NCBI RefSeq assembly: GCF_000620085.1
Contig: NZ_JHVJ01000010.1
Coordinates: forward strand, 62,001 to 126,000
Source of the DNA: Marinobacterium jannaschii DSM 6295
Lineage (GTDB): Bacteria; Pseudomonadota; Gammaproteobacteria; Pseudomonadales; Balneatricaceae
Direction of reading: 5' to 3'
DNA length: 64,000 nucleotides
The notes beneath the pieces are model-generated. The model saw only the letters and a list, made by a program, of their open reading frames with translations. It was not told the DNA's origin and ran no database searches. Position 1 is the stretch's first letter; the number at the start of each line of letters is the position of its first letter. This document shows, piece by piece, positions 55,471 to 64,000 of the stretch. The translations under genes were made by a program, and so were the position numbers.

Positions 55471-56679
55471 GTGGATAATGTTAACAGCGCAGTCGAGACG
55501 CTGATTCAAAGCTCAAATACGCTCTTTATTCTGATGGGCGCAATAATGGTATTTGCCATGCATGCCGGTTTTGCGTTTCTAGAAGTGGGGACCGTGCGTC
55601 GCAAAAACCAGGTAAATGCGCTGGTTAAAATTATTACCGACTTCGGGTTTTCCGCCGTTGCCTATTTCTTTGTGGGTTACTGGATTGCCTATGGCGTTAC
55701 CTTTTTTGAAGATGCCGAAACCTTGGCTCAGGCAAATGGCTACGAGCTGGTTAAGTTCTTTTTCCTGATGACCTTTGCTGCTGCGATTCCGGCCATTGTG
55801 TCCGGCGGTATCGCTGAGCGGGCGCGCTTCTGGCCGATTCTGGCGGCATCCTCCCTGACTGTGGCGTTCGTATATCCTTTCTTCGAAGGCATGATCTGGA
55901 ATGGCAATTATGGTTTCCAGGCATGGCTGGAGGCGAGCTTCGGTGCCGGCTTCCATGACTTTGCCGGATCGGTGGTGGTTCACGGTGTCGGTGGCTGGAT
56001 CGCGCTTGTGGCCGTTGTCATGCTGGGTATCCGTAACGGGCGCTATAAGGGCGGTAAGCTGGTCGCTTTTCCACCTTCCAATATTCCGTTCCTGGCGCTG
56101 GGTGCCTGGATTCTGTCAATCGGCTGGTTCGGCTTCAATGTGATGTCCGCCCAGACAATGGATGGAATTTCGGGGCTGGTCGCCGTCAATACCCTGATGG
56201 CCATGGTGGGCGGCATTATTTCAGCCCTGATCATCGGGCGTAATGACCCGGGCTTTATTCATAACGGCCCCCTGGCAGGGCTGGTGGCGGTCTGTGCCGG
56301 ATCTGATGTTATGCACCCGATTGGTGCGTTGCTGGTGGGTGTGGTTGCCGGTGCGATCTTTGTGTATCTCTTCACGCTGCAGCAGAACAAATGGAAGATT
56401 GATGATGTGCTGGGGGTCTGGCCGTTGCATGGTGTCTGCGGCGCCTGGGGCGGTATTGCGGCTGGTATCTTCGGTTCTGAGGCGCTGGGTGGTCTGGGGG
56501 GTGTCAGCCTTGTATCCCAGCTTATCGGGACCGCAGCCGGTATATTCGTGGCGCTGGTTGGCGGTGTGATTGTTTACGGCGGCATTAAGGCGGTTACCGG
56601 ATTGCGGCTGGATGAGGAGCAGGAATTCAACGGTGCTGACCTCAGTATCCACAAGATCGAGTCTACTTGTGACAACTGA
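55471..56679 (+). CDS. amt: Ammonium transporter Amt
   Basis: A 402-residue inner-membrane channel of the Amt/Rh family with 11 helices. Conserved His pair in DFAGSVVVHGVGGW and GVWPLHGVCGAWGG, plus FMLMTFAA-like and NVMSAQT segments. The start is GTG 55471 (MDNVNSAVETLIQSSNTLFI), 6 nt after GCAGGAG; earlier in-frame starts at 55435 (TTG) and 55444 (ATG) are possible. There is no adjacent glnK, unlike the usual glnK-amt pair. A perfect dyad of NtrC-site geometry lies upstream and a strong terminator follows. Confidence 0.93.
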   Translation: MDNVNSAVETLIQSSNTLFILMGAIMVFAMHAGFAFLEVGTVRRKNQVNALVKIITDFGFSAVAYFFVGYWIAYGVTFFEDAETLAQANGYELVKFFFLMTFAAAIPAIVSGGIAERARFWPILAASSLTVAFVYPFFEGMIWNGNYGFQAWLEASFGAGFHDFAGSVVVHGVGGWIALVAVVMLGIRNGRYKGGKLVAFPPSNIPFLALGAWILSIGWFGFNVMSAQTMDGISGLVAVNTLMAMVGGIISALIIGRNDPGFIHNGPLAGLVAVCAGSDVMHPIGALLVGVVAGAIFVYLFTLQQNKWKIDDVLGVWPLHGVCGAWGGIAAGIFGSEALGGLGGVSLVSQLIGTAAGIFVALVGGVIVYGGIKAVTGLRLDEEQEFNGADLSIHKIESTCDN

Positions 56680-56713
56680 GTAAGCTGACGAGCTACGGAT
56701 GTACAGGATATGC

Positions 56714-56746
56714 AAAAGCCGGATGCTGAAAGGGTCCGGCTTTTTT
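56714..56746 (+). terminator. Intrinsic terminator of amt
   Basis: AAAAGCCGGA (56714-56723) pairs with TCCGGCTTTT (56735-56744) around an 11-base loop, ending in six T (56741-56746). Confidence 0.92.
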
Positions 56747-57010
56747 GTGTCTTGTCGGGAGAGTTATTGCGGCAGGATATGGGGATTGGAAAAGCAATGC
56801 TGGGGTGCTTGGTCTGGGGCTTGGGTCAGGCGGGCTGTCGGTGTCAGTGGCAATTAAACTGCACCTGCCTTTGTGAACTGATAAAGCGAATTGGTCTTTG
56901 CTTACGTGCCCGTTAATATAATGCTGCAGTGTACGTAAACTGATTATTCCGGGAATGTTCTGGTTGGGTTATTTCAATTTCATGGTGTGAGTTTGAAAAG
57001 TGCTTAAACA

Positions 57011-57037
57011 AAAAAGGCTGCCCGTGGCAGCCTTTTT
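57011..57037 (-). terminator. Bidirectional intrinsic terminator of gltA
   Basis: AAAAAGGCTGCC (57011-57022) and GGCAGCCTTTTT (57026-57037) form a perfect 12-bp stem with a 3-base loop; A- and T-runs on both sides let it work on either strand. It lies 14 bp after the gltA stop. Confidence 0.92.
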
Positions 57038-57050
57038 GTTTTCAGGGCGA

Positions 57051-58325
57051 TTACTTGATATCGCGCTTGCTCGGGCCAGTGTAAAGCTGACGCGGGCGAC
57101 CGATCTTGTTCGGGCTGGAGTGGAATTCGCTCCAGTGTGAGATCCAGCCGATTGTACGGGACAGGGCGAAGATCACGGTGAACATGTTGGTCGGGATGCC
57201 GATCGCTTTCAGGATGATACCGGAGTAGAAGTCGACGTTCGGGTACAGCTTGCGCTTCACGAAGTATTCGTCTTCCAGGGCAATCTGTTCCAGGCGCTTG
57301 GCGATCTTCAGCAGTGGCTCGTCCGCTACACCCAGCTCGGTCAGAACCTCGTCGCAGGTCTTCTTCATCACTTTAGCGCGAGGGTCGAAGTTGCGGTATA
57401 CGCGGTGACCGAAGCCCATCAGGCGGAATGGATCGTTAGGGTCTTTTGCCTTCTCGATGAATTCCGGGATGTTATCTTCGTGGCCGATCTCTTCCAGCAT
57501 GGTCAGTACGGCTTCGTTAGCACCGCCGTGAGCCGGTCCCCACAGCGCCGCGATACCCGAGGCGATACAGGCGAACGGGTTGGCGCCTGAGGAGCCAGCC
57601 AGTCGTACAGTGGAAGTAGAGGCGTTCTGCTCATGATCGGCATGCAGCAGGAAGATGCGATCCATTGCTTTGGCCAGTACCGGATTTGGACGGTACTCCT
57701 CGCATGGAGTGCCAAACATCATGTGCAGGAAGTTATCAGCGTAAGCCAGTTCATTGCGTGGATACATGAACGGCTGGCCGATGGAGTACTTGTAACACAT
57801 CGCCGCCAGGGTAGGCATCTTGGCGATCAGGCGGTAAGCACATACTTCTCGATGGTAGGCGTCGTTGATGTCCAGGGAATCGTGGTAGAACGCAGACAGT
57901 GCGCCAACGCAGGCAACCATGATTGCCATTGGATGTGCGTCGCGGCGGAAGCCGTTGAAGAAGTGGCTCATCTGTTCGTGAACCATAGTGTGGCGAGAAA
58001 CGGTGTTAACGAATTTCTCTTTTTCTTCAGCGGTCGGCAGATCGCCATTCAGCAGCAGGTAGCATACTTCCAGGTAATCTGACTGTTCTGCCAGCTGCTC
58101 GATCGGGTAGCCGCCGTGCAGCAGAACGCCGTTGGCTCCGTCGATGTAAGTGATTTTAGATTCACAAGCAGCTGTAGAGACGAAACCCGGATCGTACGTG
58201 AACAGACCCTGGCCGGTCAGTGGGCGAACGTCGATTACGTCAGGACCTTCTGTGCCGGAATAGACGGGGAGTTCGATTGCTTCATCCAGACCGTCGACCA
58301 TCAAACGTGCTTTTTTGTCAGCCAT
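57051..58325 (-). CDS. gltA: Citrate synthase, type II (hexameric, NADH-sensitive class)
   Basis: A 424-residue TCA-cycle enzyme condensing acetyl-CoA and oxaloacetate. Landmarks: [53 protein letters not shown] (catalytic His) and [17 protein letters not shown] (catalytic His/Arg). Start at 58325 ([12 protein letters not shown]) is fixed by AGGAG just upstream; an earlier Met at 58343 lies before that ribosome site. Divergent from sdhCDAB, the usual order in Pseudomonas-like genomes. Confidence 0.97.
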   Translation of the reverse strand: MADKKARLMVDGLDEAIELPVYSGTEGPDVIDVRPLTGQGLFTYDPGFVSTAACESKITYIDGANGVLLHGGYPIEQLAEQSDYLEVCYLLLNGDLPTAEEKEKFVNTVSRHTMVHEQMSHFFNGFRRDAHPMAIMVACVGALSAFYHDSLDINDAYHREVCAYRLIAKMPTLAAMCYKYSIGQPFMYPRNELAYADNFLHMMFGTPCEEYRPNPVLAKAMDRIFLLHADHEQNASTSTVRLAGSSGANPFACIASGIAALWGPAHGGANEAVLTMLEEIGHEDNIPEFIEKAKDPNDPFRLMGFGHRVYRNFDPRAKVMKKTCDEVLTELGVADEPLLKIAKRLEQIALEDEYFVKRKLYPNVDFYSGIILKAIGIPTNMFTVIFALSRTIGWISHWSEFHSSPNKIGRPRQLYTGPSKRDIK

Positions 58326-58795
58326 GTAAGTGGCTCCTATCATTCTTGTTTATTTGTGCGACTTTCTTCTACTGCATCTCAGCAGTTGCACCCGGCTGAG
58401 ATACGTCGCGACTTATACGAGTCTTGGCCCGATTAATAGGACCCACCCAATATAGAGACTGAAGCGGAATTGTCAATCCGACCAACTAGTATAGTTACCG
58501 CAATGCAGCATAAAGTGCCAAGGATTTAACTAGTAAACCCCCAAAGCGAAAATAATATTTTAGTTGTACGAATTTTTATCAGGATTTTTGCGGTGCTAGA
58601 CAAAGGGTGTAGATTGCTATTGGGTTGATTGTATTGTGAATTCTAAATGCTTATACTCTCGCCCCGAAGTTTATGTGCCCAAAAAACGCCCAGAGAGCCG
58701 TCTTACGGGACGTGAGCTTTGATCGAGGTACTTATCTTCTAGCACTTCCTAGCAACCGTGCTCTGCAACAGGGCAGCAAAGTGTGAACAAGAGCC
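58326..58795. other. Divergent gltA/sdhC control region
   Basis: About 470 bp without a gene. It contains a good sigma-70 promoter for gltA (listed separately) and a possible -10 TATACT for sdh at 58652-58657, whose -35 is unclear (TTGATT at 58625 gives a 21-bp spacer; TGTATT at 58630 gives 16 bp). Confidence 0.55.
58449..58476 (-). promoter_or_regulatory. Sigma-70 promoter of gltA
   Basis: On the minus strand -35 TTGACA (58471-58476, consensus) and -10 TATATT (58449-58454) are separated by 16 bp. The expected start point is near 58441, about 115 bp upstream of the gltA ATG. Confidence 0.75.
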
Positions 58796-59173
58796 GTGAA
58801 TAAAAAAAGACCTGTAAATTTAGATCTGCGAACCATTAAACAGCCACTGCCGGCTATATCTTCAATCCTGCACCGTGTAACAGGTGTTGCGTTGTTCTTC
58901 GGCGCAATCCTGATGATGTACGCGCTGGGATTGTCATTGGAGTCTCCGGAAGGCTTCGCTGAAGCACAAGAGATGCTTTCCGAGGGCTTCTTTGCCCGTT
59001 TGATCGCCTGGGGTATGGTGTCAGCTCTGCTGTATCACCTGCTTGCCGGTGTTAAACATCTGATTATGGATTTCGGTCACCTTGAAGAGCTCGAAAGCGG
59101 TCGTATGGCTGCTAAAGCGACTCTGATTGCAGGTGGCGTAGCTGTCCTTCTGGCGGGGGTATGGGTATGGTAA
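58796..59173 (+). CDS. sdhC: Succinate dehydrogenase cytochrome b556 subunit
   Basis: A 125-residue membrane anchor of complex II with three helices. N-terminal VNLDLRTIKQPLPAISSIL, then the quinone/haem segment HRVTGVALFFG and the haem-ligand region YHLLAGVKHLIMD. GTG start with weak upstream Shine-Dalgarno. Its last bases overlap the start region of sdhD. Confidence 0.95.
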   Translation: MNKKRPVNLDLRTIKQPLPAISSILHRVTGVALFFGAILMMYALGLSLESPEGFAEAQEMLSEGFFARLIAWGMVSALLYHLLAGVKHLIMDFGHLEELESGRMAAKATLIAGGVAVLLAGVWVW

Positions 59174-59514
59174 CAAGCATCACCAGCTTTGGCCGTAGTG
59201 GCCTTTACGACTGGATGATTCAGCGTGTAACCGCTGGCGTCCTTCTCTGCTACACAATCTTTATGATTGGTTATCTGGCGTTCGGCGCAGACCTTTCCTA
59301 CGACATGTGGAAGGGCCTGTTTGAAGGAACTGCCATGCGCATCTTTACCCTGCTGGCCGTGCTGTCCTTTGCAGCACACGTCTGGATTGGTATGTGGTCC
59401 GTATCAACTGACTACATTAAACCAACAGGGGCTCGTTTCCTGTTCCAGTCTGCCTGTGGTCTCCTGACGTTTATCTACGTCGTATGGAGCATTCAGATTC
59501 TGTGGGGTGTCTAA
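59167..59514 (+). CDS. sdhD: Succinate dehydrogenase membrane anchor subunit
   Basis: A 115-residue, three-helix anchor: FGRSGLYDWMIQRVTAGVLL (quinone-site Asp-Trp/Arg region), LLAVLSFAAHVWIGMWSVS (haem His) and DYIKP. ATG 59167 lies 8 nt after GGGGG; ATG 59161 is also in frame. It overlaps the sdhC stop by 7 bases, so translation is coupled. Confidence 0.94.
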   Translation: MVTSITSFGRSGLYDWMIQRVTAGVLLCYTIFMIGYLAFGADLSYDMWKGLFEGTAMRIFTLLAVLSFAAHVWIGMWSVSTDYIKPTGARFLFQSACGLLTFIYVVWSIQILWGV

Positions 59515-59517
59515 AAG

Positions 59518-61290
59518 ATGTCTAAACTGCGTACTCTTACTTTTGACGCAATCGTAGTAGGTGGTGGCGGTGCCGGTATGCGTGCCGCGCTGCAGCTGGC
59601 CCAGTCCGGCCTCAACACTGCCTGCGTAACTAAAGTATTCCCAACCCGTTCTCATACCGTGTCTGCTCAGGGCGGCATCACTTGTGCGATCGCAAGTGCT
59701 GATCCGAATGATGACTGGCGCTGGCACATGTACGATACCGTTAAGGGTTCCGATTACATCGGTGACCAGGACGCTATCGAATACATGTGTTCCGTAGGCC
59801 CACAGGCTGTATTTGAACTGGATCACATGGGTCTGCCGTTCTCCCGTACAGAAACTGGTCGTATCTACCAGCGTCCGTTCGGTGGTCAGTCCAAGAACTT
59901 TGGTGAAGGCGGTCAGGCTGCCCGTACCTGTGCTGCAGCTGACCGTACCGGTCACGCCCTGCTGCACGCCCTGTATCAGGGCAACATGAAGGCAGGTACT
60001 ACCTTCCTGAACGAATGGTACGCTGTTGATCTGGTGAAAAACGCCGAAGGCGCCGTTGTGGGTTGTATCGCAATCTGCATCGAAACCGGTGAAACCGTTT
60101 ACATCAAAGCCAAGGCCACTGTTTTGGCAACAGGTGGTGCGGGCCGTATCTACGCGTCCACTACCAATGCCCTGATCAACACCGGTGACGGTGTAGGCAT
60201 GTCCCTGCGTGCAGGCGTACCTGCTCAGGACATGGAGATGTGGCAGTTCCACCCAACCGGTATTGCCGGTGCCGGCGTTCTGGTAACAGAAGGCTGTCGT
60301 GGTGAGGGTGGCTACCTGATCAACAAGGACGGTGAGCGCTTTATGGAGCGTTACGCGCCTAACGCCAAAGACCTTGCCGGTCGTGACGTTGTTGCCCGTT
60401 CTATGATCCTGGAGATTCTGGATGGCCGCGGCGCTGGTGAAAACGGCGATCACGTATTCCTGAAGCTGGACCATCTGGGTGAGGAAGTTCTGCAGTCTCG
60501 TCTGCCAGGTATCTGTGAGCTGGCGAAGACATTTGCTGCGACCGATCCGGTTAAAGAGCCAATCCCTGTAGTGCCGACCTGTCACTACATGATGGGCGGT
60601 GTTGTGACCAATATCGGCGGTCAGGCGATTGCGCCGGATGCTGACGGTAATGATCACATCATTGACGGTCTGTTCGCCTGTGGTGAAGTTGCCTGTGTAT
60701 CTGTACACGGTGCAAACCGCCTGGGTGGTAACTCCCTGCTTGACCTGGTGGTCTTTGGCCGCGCAGCAGGTATGCAGATCGAGAAGCAGATGCGTGAAGG
60801 CTATGATTCTCTGGATGCTACTCAGGAAGATATCGATCGTGCCATGGCGCGTCTGGATCGCCTGAACAACTCCACCGGCGGTGAGAGCGTAGCGGACGTA
60901 CGTAAGGATCTGCAGAGCTGCATGCAGCTGTACTTCGGTGTATTCCGTGACGGCGAAAGCATGGAGAAAGGTCTGGAGCTGCTGAAAGAGATTCGTCAGC
61001 GTGTTGAGAATGTGCATCTGGAAGATAAGAGCCAGGCGTTCAACACTGCGCGTATCGAAGCTCTGGAGCTTGAGAACCTGATGGAAGTTGCTGAGGCAAC
61101 GGCCATCGCAGCTATCACGCGTACCGAGTCCCGCGGTGCTCATGCCCGTAACGACTATACCGAACGTGATGATGAGAACTGGCTGTGCCACTCCGTCTTC
61201 TATCCGGCTGACAAAACTATCGGCAAGCGCGCTGTTAACTTCGCGCCTAAGACAGTTGATGCCTTCCCACCAAAAGTTCGTACCTACTAA
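59518..61290 (+). CDS. sdhA: Succinate dehydrogenase flavoprotein subunit
   Basis: A 590-residue catalytic subunit oxidising succinate to fumarate. FAD motif [19 protein letters not shown]; the covalent-FAD His segment [12 protein letters not shown]; active-site [13 protein letters not shown] and the C-terminal FAD contact [20 protein letters not shown]. Starts 3 bp after sdhD; sdhB follows 12 bp later with AAGGAGC before its ATG. Confidence 0.98.
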   Translation: MSKLRTLTFDAIVVGGGGAGMRAALQLAQSGLNTACVTKVFPTRSHTVSAQGGITCAIASADPNDDWRWHMYDTVKGSDYIGDQDAIEYMCSVGPQAVFELDHMGLPFSRTETGRIYQRPFGGQSKNFGEGGQAARTCAAADRTGHALLHALYQGNMKAGTTFLNEWYAVDLVKNAEGAVVGCIAICIETGETVYIKAKATVLATGGAGRIYASTTNALINTGDGVGMSLRAGVPAQDMEMWQFHPTGIAGAGVLVTEGCRGEGGYLINKDGERFMERYAPNAKDLAGRDVVARSMILEILDGRGAGENGDHVFLKLDHLGEEVLQSRLPGICELAKTFAATDPVKEPIPVVPTCHYMMGGVVTNIGGQAIAPDADGNDHIIDGLFACGEVACVSVHGANRLGGNSLLDLVVFGRAAGMQIEKQMREGYDSLDATQEDIDRAMARLDRLNNSTGGESVADVRKDLQSCMQLYFGVFRDGESMEKGLELLKEIRQRVENVHLEDKSQAFNTARIEALELENLMEVAEATAIAAITRTESRGAHARNDYTERDDENWLCHSVFYPADKTIGKRAVNFAPKTVDAFPPKVRTY

Positions 61291-61302
61291 GGAGCAGCTG
61301 TC

Positions 61303-62007
61303 ATGTTGGTAAGTGTATACCGCTATAACCCTGAGACTGATGACGCTCCTTACATGCAGGATATCCATATTGATATCCCGGGTGGTAAGGACATCATGGT
61401 GCTGGACCTGCTTCAGCTTCTGAAGGAGAAGGATACAAGCCTGGCGTACCGCCGTTCCTGTCGTGAGGGCGTTTGTGGCTCTGACGGCCTGAACATGAAC
61501 GGCACTAACGGTCTGGCCTGTATCACGCCGCTGTCTGCTGTTGTCGAAGATGACAAGCTGGTGCTGCGTCCGCTGCCAGGTCTGCCGGTTATCCGCGACC
61601 TGGTCGTTGATATGACCCAGTTCTACCGTGCGTATGAGAAGGTGAAGCCGTTCCTGATCAACGATACCCCTGCGCCGGCTATCGAGCGTCTGCAGTCTCC
61701 TGAAGAGCGTGCTGAGCTGGATGGTCTGTACGAGTGTATCCTGTGTGCGTGCTGCTCGACATCCTGCCCGTCTTTCTGGTGGAACCCGGACAAGTTCATC
61801 GGTCCTTCCGGTCTGCTGCAGGCTTACCGCTTCCTGGCGGATAGCCGTGATACAGCGACCCGTGAGCGACTGGCTGACCTTGATGATCCGTTCAGCGTAT
61901 TCCGTTGCCACGGCATCATGAACTGTGTCAGCGTTTGTCCTAAAGGTCTTAACCCGACCAAGGCGATCGGTAAGATCCGTAACATGTTGCTGCAACAGGC
62001 AACCTGA
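61303..62007 (+). CDS. sdhB: Succinate dehydrogenase iron-sulfur subunit
   Basis: A 234-residue subunit carrying three clusters: 2Fe-2S (CREGVCGSDGLNMNG, later C), 4Fe-4S (CILCACCSTSCP) and 3Fe-4S (CHGIMNC, CVSVCPKGLNP). Passes electrons from FAD to quinone. Last gene before a strong terminator. Confidence 0.98.
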   Translation: MLVSVYRYNPETDDAPYMQDIHIDIPGGKDIMVLDLLQLLKEKDTSLAYRRSCREGVCGSDGLNMNGTNGLACITPLSAVVEDDKLVLRPLPGLPVIRDLVVDMTQFYRAYEKVKPFLINDTPAPAIERLQSPEERAELDGLYECILCACCSTSCPSFWWNPDKFIGPSGLLQAYRFLADSRDTATRERLADLDDPFSVFRCHGIMNCVSVCPKGLNPTKAIGKIRNMLLQQAT

Positions 62008-62014
62008 TACAGAG

Positions 62015-62042
62015 GGCGGTGCTTCGGCACCGCCTTTTTTTT
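62015..62042 (+). terminator. Intrinsic terminator after sdhB
   Basis: GGCGGTGC (62015-62022), loop TTCG, GCACCGCC (62027-62034), then eight T (62035-62042). It divides sdhCDAB from sucA, which must be read by its own promoter or by readthrough. Confidence 0.95.
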
Positions 62043-62277
62043 GCCTGCGATTTGTAAAGCTTATCGAAGGTAAAGAAAAAAATGGCGATATTCGCCAATT
62101 TAACAAAAAGAATGATTTAAAGCTTTGCGACAAGGCTTTAAGATTACACACCCGTGAAGACATGCTGCATGGGTGGTGTGTCTCAGGTGATAAAACCGGT
62201 AATTTCGAAGAGGGGTCGCTTCGGCCTGAAATTCAGGTGCCAGGAGCAATAAGCCCCCTGAGCCAGGGTGATAAAGA

Positions 62278-64000
62278 ATGCAAGAAGGCATCATGGAGTT
62301 GATGTGGAAGAATGCCCATCTATACGGTGGCAACCTCTCCTACGTCGAGCAGCTGTACGAGACCTATCTGATGGATCCGAACGCCGTTCCACAAGAGTGG
62401 CGTGACGAGTTTGACCGACTCCCCAAGGTTGGTGAAAATTTCTCTCAGGATGTTCCTCATTCAACGATTCAGGAACATTTCCTTTACCTCGCTAAGAATC
62501 AGAAGCGTGCTAACCCCGTCGCTGTGAGCTCCGTGAGTTCCGAGCACGAGAAGAAGCAGGTTCGTGTGTTGCGGATGATCAACGCCTATCGAGTGCGTGG
62601 ACATCAGAACGCTTCACTGGACCCGCTGAATCTGCAGGAACGTGAGCCAGTGCAGGATCTCGATCCTCGCTTCCACGAACTGTCTGCGGCCGATTACGAC
62701 ACAACTTTCCAGCTGGGCTCACTGTTCTTCGGACCGGAAGAAGCACCACTGAAAGATATTCTGGCAGATCTTAAAAAGACTTACTGCACCACTGTCGGTG
62801 CTGAGTATATGCATATCGTAGATACTCAGGAAAAGCGCTGGATTCAGTCCCGCCTTGAGCCAGTGCGCAGCCATCCCCAGCTGGAAGCTGCAGAGCGTAA
62901 GCATATCCTGGAGCGTCTGACCGCTGCAGAAGGCCTGGAAAAATACCTGGGTTCCCGTTACGCCGGTGCCAAGCGTTTCGGCCTGGAGGGGGGCGAAGCC
63001 ATGATCCCTCTGCTGGACGAACTGATCCAGCGCTCCGGTCGCGACGGTGCCAAAGAGCTGGTGATCGGTATGGCCCACCGAGGCCGTCTGAACACTCTGG
63101 TAAACATCTTCGGTAAGAACCCGGCTGAACTCTTCGGTGAGTTCGAAGGTAAGAAGATGGTGGAAACCTCCGGTGACGTTAAGTACCACCAGGGTTTCTC
63201 ATCAAACGTGATGACCTCGGGTGGCGAAGTCCACATCGCGATGGCGTTTAACCCGTCTCACCTGGAGATCTCCGCACCGGTAGTTGAGGGTTCTGTACGT
63301 GCCCGTCAGGACCGTCGCAGTGATCCGGTTGGCACGACCGTAGTACCGGTCAATATCCACGGCGACCAGGCGTTTGCCGGTCAGGGCGTTGTTATGGAGA
63401 CATTCCAGATGTCTCAGACACGTGCCTACAAAACCGGTGGTACTGTCCATATCGTTGTGAACAACCAGGTTGGTTTCACAACCTCCAAACAGGAAGACTC
63501 GCGCTCAACCGAATATGCAACGGATGTTGCCAAGATGGTTTCTGCGCCGATCTTTCACGTTAACGGCGATGATCCTGAAGCCGTTCGCTTCGTGACTCAG
63601 GTTGCTCTGGACTACCGTAACGAATTTAAGAAAGACGTTGTGATCGATCTGGTGTGTTACCGCCGCCGTGGTCATAACGAAGCGGATGAGCCTTCCGGTA
63701 CCCAGCCGCTGATGTATGCCCAGATCAAGAAGCAGAAAACCACGCGTGAGCTTTACGCTCAGCGTCTGATCGAAGACGGTGTGCTGTCCGCAGACGACGC
63801 TAAACAGATGGAGAAAGACTACCGTCAGGCGTTGGAGAACGGCGAGCACGTTGCGAATGCCCTGGTGCAGCAGCCGAACGAAGAGCTGTTTGTTGACTGG
63901 AAGCCTTATCTGGGGCACAGCTGGTCTTTCGATTGTGAGACCGGTGTCGATCTGAAGCTGCTGCAGGAACTGGGCGCCAAGATCTGTGAAGTACCTGAAG
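62278..64000 (+). CDS. sucA: 2-oxoglutarate dehydrogenase E1 component (partial, runs off the window)
   Basis: The first 574 codons of the thiamine-diphosphate E1 subunit that decarboxylates 2-oxoglutarate. It begins MQEGIMELMWKNAHLYGGNL, as in Pseudomonas-type SucA, and contains LSYVEQLYETYLMDPNAVPQ and GMAHRGRLNTLVNIFGKNP. ATG 62278 is chosen over ATG 62293 because the MQE start is conserved. No stop is met before the end, so the C-terminal part lies beyond. The 235 bp before it hold the leader and probably a promoter I could not define. Confidence 0.95.
   Translation, partial: MQEGIMELMWKNAHLYGGNLSYVEQLYETYLMDPNAVPQEWRDEFDRLPKVGENFSQDVPHSTIQEHFLYLAKNQKRANPVAVSSVSSEHEKKQVRVLRMINAYRVRGHQNASLDPLNLQEREPVQDLDPRFHELSAADYDTTFQLGSLFFGPEEAPLKDILADLKKTYCTTVGAEYMHIVDTQEKRWIQSRLEPVRSHPQLEAAERKHILERLTAAEGLEKYLGSRYAGAKRFGLEGGEAMIPLLDELIQRSGRDGAKELVIGMAHRGRLNTLVNIFGKNPAELFGEFEGKKMVETSGDVKYHQGFSSNVMTSGGEVHIAMAFNPSHLEISAPVVEGSVRARQDRRSDPVGTTVVPVNIHGDQAFAGQGVVMETFQMSQTRAYKTGGTVHIVVNNQVGFTTSKQEDSRSTEYATDVAKMVSAPIFHVNGDDPEAVRFVTQVALDYRNEFKKDVVIDLVCYRRRGHNEADEPSGTQPLMYAQIKKQKTTRELYAQRLIEDGVLSADDAKQMEKDYRQALENGEHVANALVQQPNEELFVDWKPYLGHSWSFDCETGVDLKLLQELGAKICEVPE

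Larger units (their letters stand above)
56680..57050. other. Intergenic stretch between amt and gltA
   Basis: Holds the two terminators listed separately (56714-56746 and 57011-57037). The ~260 bp between them contain no gene I can support; a short plus-strand frame at 56710-56916 begins inside the amt terminator and is rejected. Confidence 0.6.

Noticed and set aside
56710-56916. A 68-codon frame after amt
   Set aside because: Begins inside the amt terminator stem; Cys-rich nonsense composition.
59404-62163. A very long open frame on the minus strand opposite sdhD-sdhA-sdhB
   Set aside because: It is antisense to well-conserved genes and matches no family. Its openness follows from the codon use of the sdh genes on the other strand.

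Overview
The window is chromosomal DNA of a Gammaproteobacterium, probably a marine member of the Oceanospirillales (Marinobacterium/Amphritea-like). This is inferred from the gene set: a 180-kDa-type NAD-glutamate dehydrogenase, gltA divergent from sdhCDAB-sucA, minCDE, RMF, RlmKL, and many c-di-GMP and two-component sensors. No rRNA, tRNA, CRISPR array or prophage was found.

Layout. (1) 0.1-3.1 kb: a Rap1a/Tai-like secreted protein, a diguanylate cyclase, a lipoprotein and the zinc-ribbon protein YjdM. (2) 3.2-20.0 kb: a catabolic and transport block. It holds a PuuC-like aldehyde dehydrogenase, an EamA exporter, an NhaC-type antiporter, a PuuB-like FAD amine oxidase, two LysR regulators, a class III (putrescine/omega-amino acid type) aminotransferase, a TauE/SafE permease and a complete family-5 ABC importer. 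Together these look like uptake and oxidation of an unidentified amine, with a perfect palindromic operator in the LysR/aminotransferase divergent region. (3) 20.0-24.6 kb: an AT-rich inserted stretch with an OafA-type acyltransferase (SGNH domain) and a degenerate IS3-family element.

(4) 24.6-29.5 kb: a sensory cluster with a hemerythrin, a GGDEF protein, a BLUF blue-light sensor with a small partner gene, and a histidine kinase carrying a pseudo-receiver. (5) 29.7-31.7 kb: the minCDE division-site operon. (6) 31.8-42.3 kb: a di-haem cytochrome c peroxidase lipoprotein behind a good Fur box, a hybrid kinase, a solute-binding-domain diguanylate cyclase, a gamma-glutamylcyclotransferase-like protein, a DgcA/TMADH-type flavin oxidoreductase and a CSS-EAL phosphodiesterase. 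(7) 42.3-56.7 kb: riboflavin synthase, YfcH-like epimerase, an orphan BatD, NAD-glutamate dehydrogenase, DUF2835, pyrD, rmf, rlmKL and amt. (8) 57.0-64.0 kb: gltA, then sdhCDAB and the first 574 codons of sucA, which runs off the window.

The recurring theme is signal integration (three GGDEF proteins, one EAL protein, BLUF, hemerythrin and two complex kinases) next to amine/glutamate/ammonium metabolism and the TCA core. All calls come from reading the sequence and remembered family features; no database search was run.
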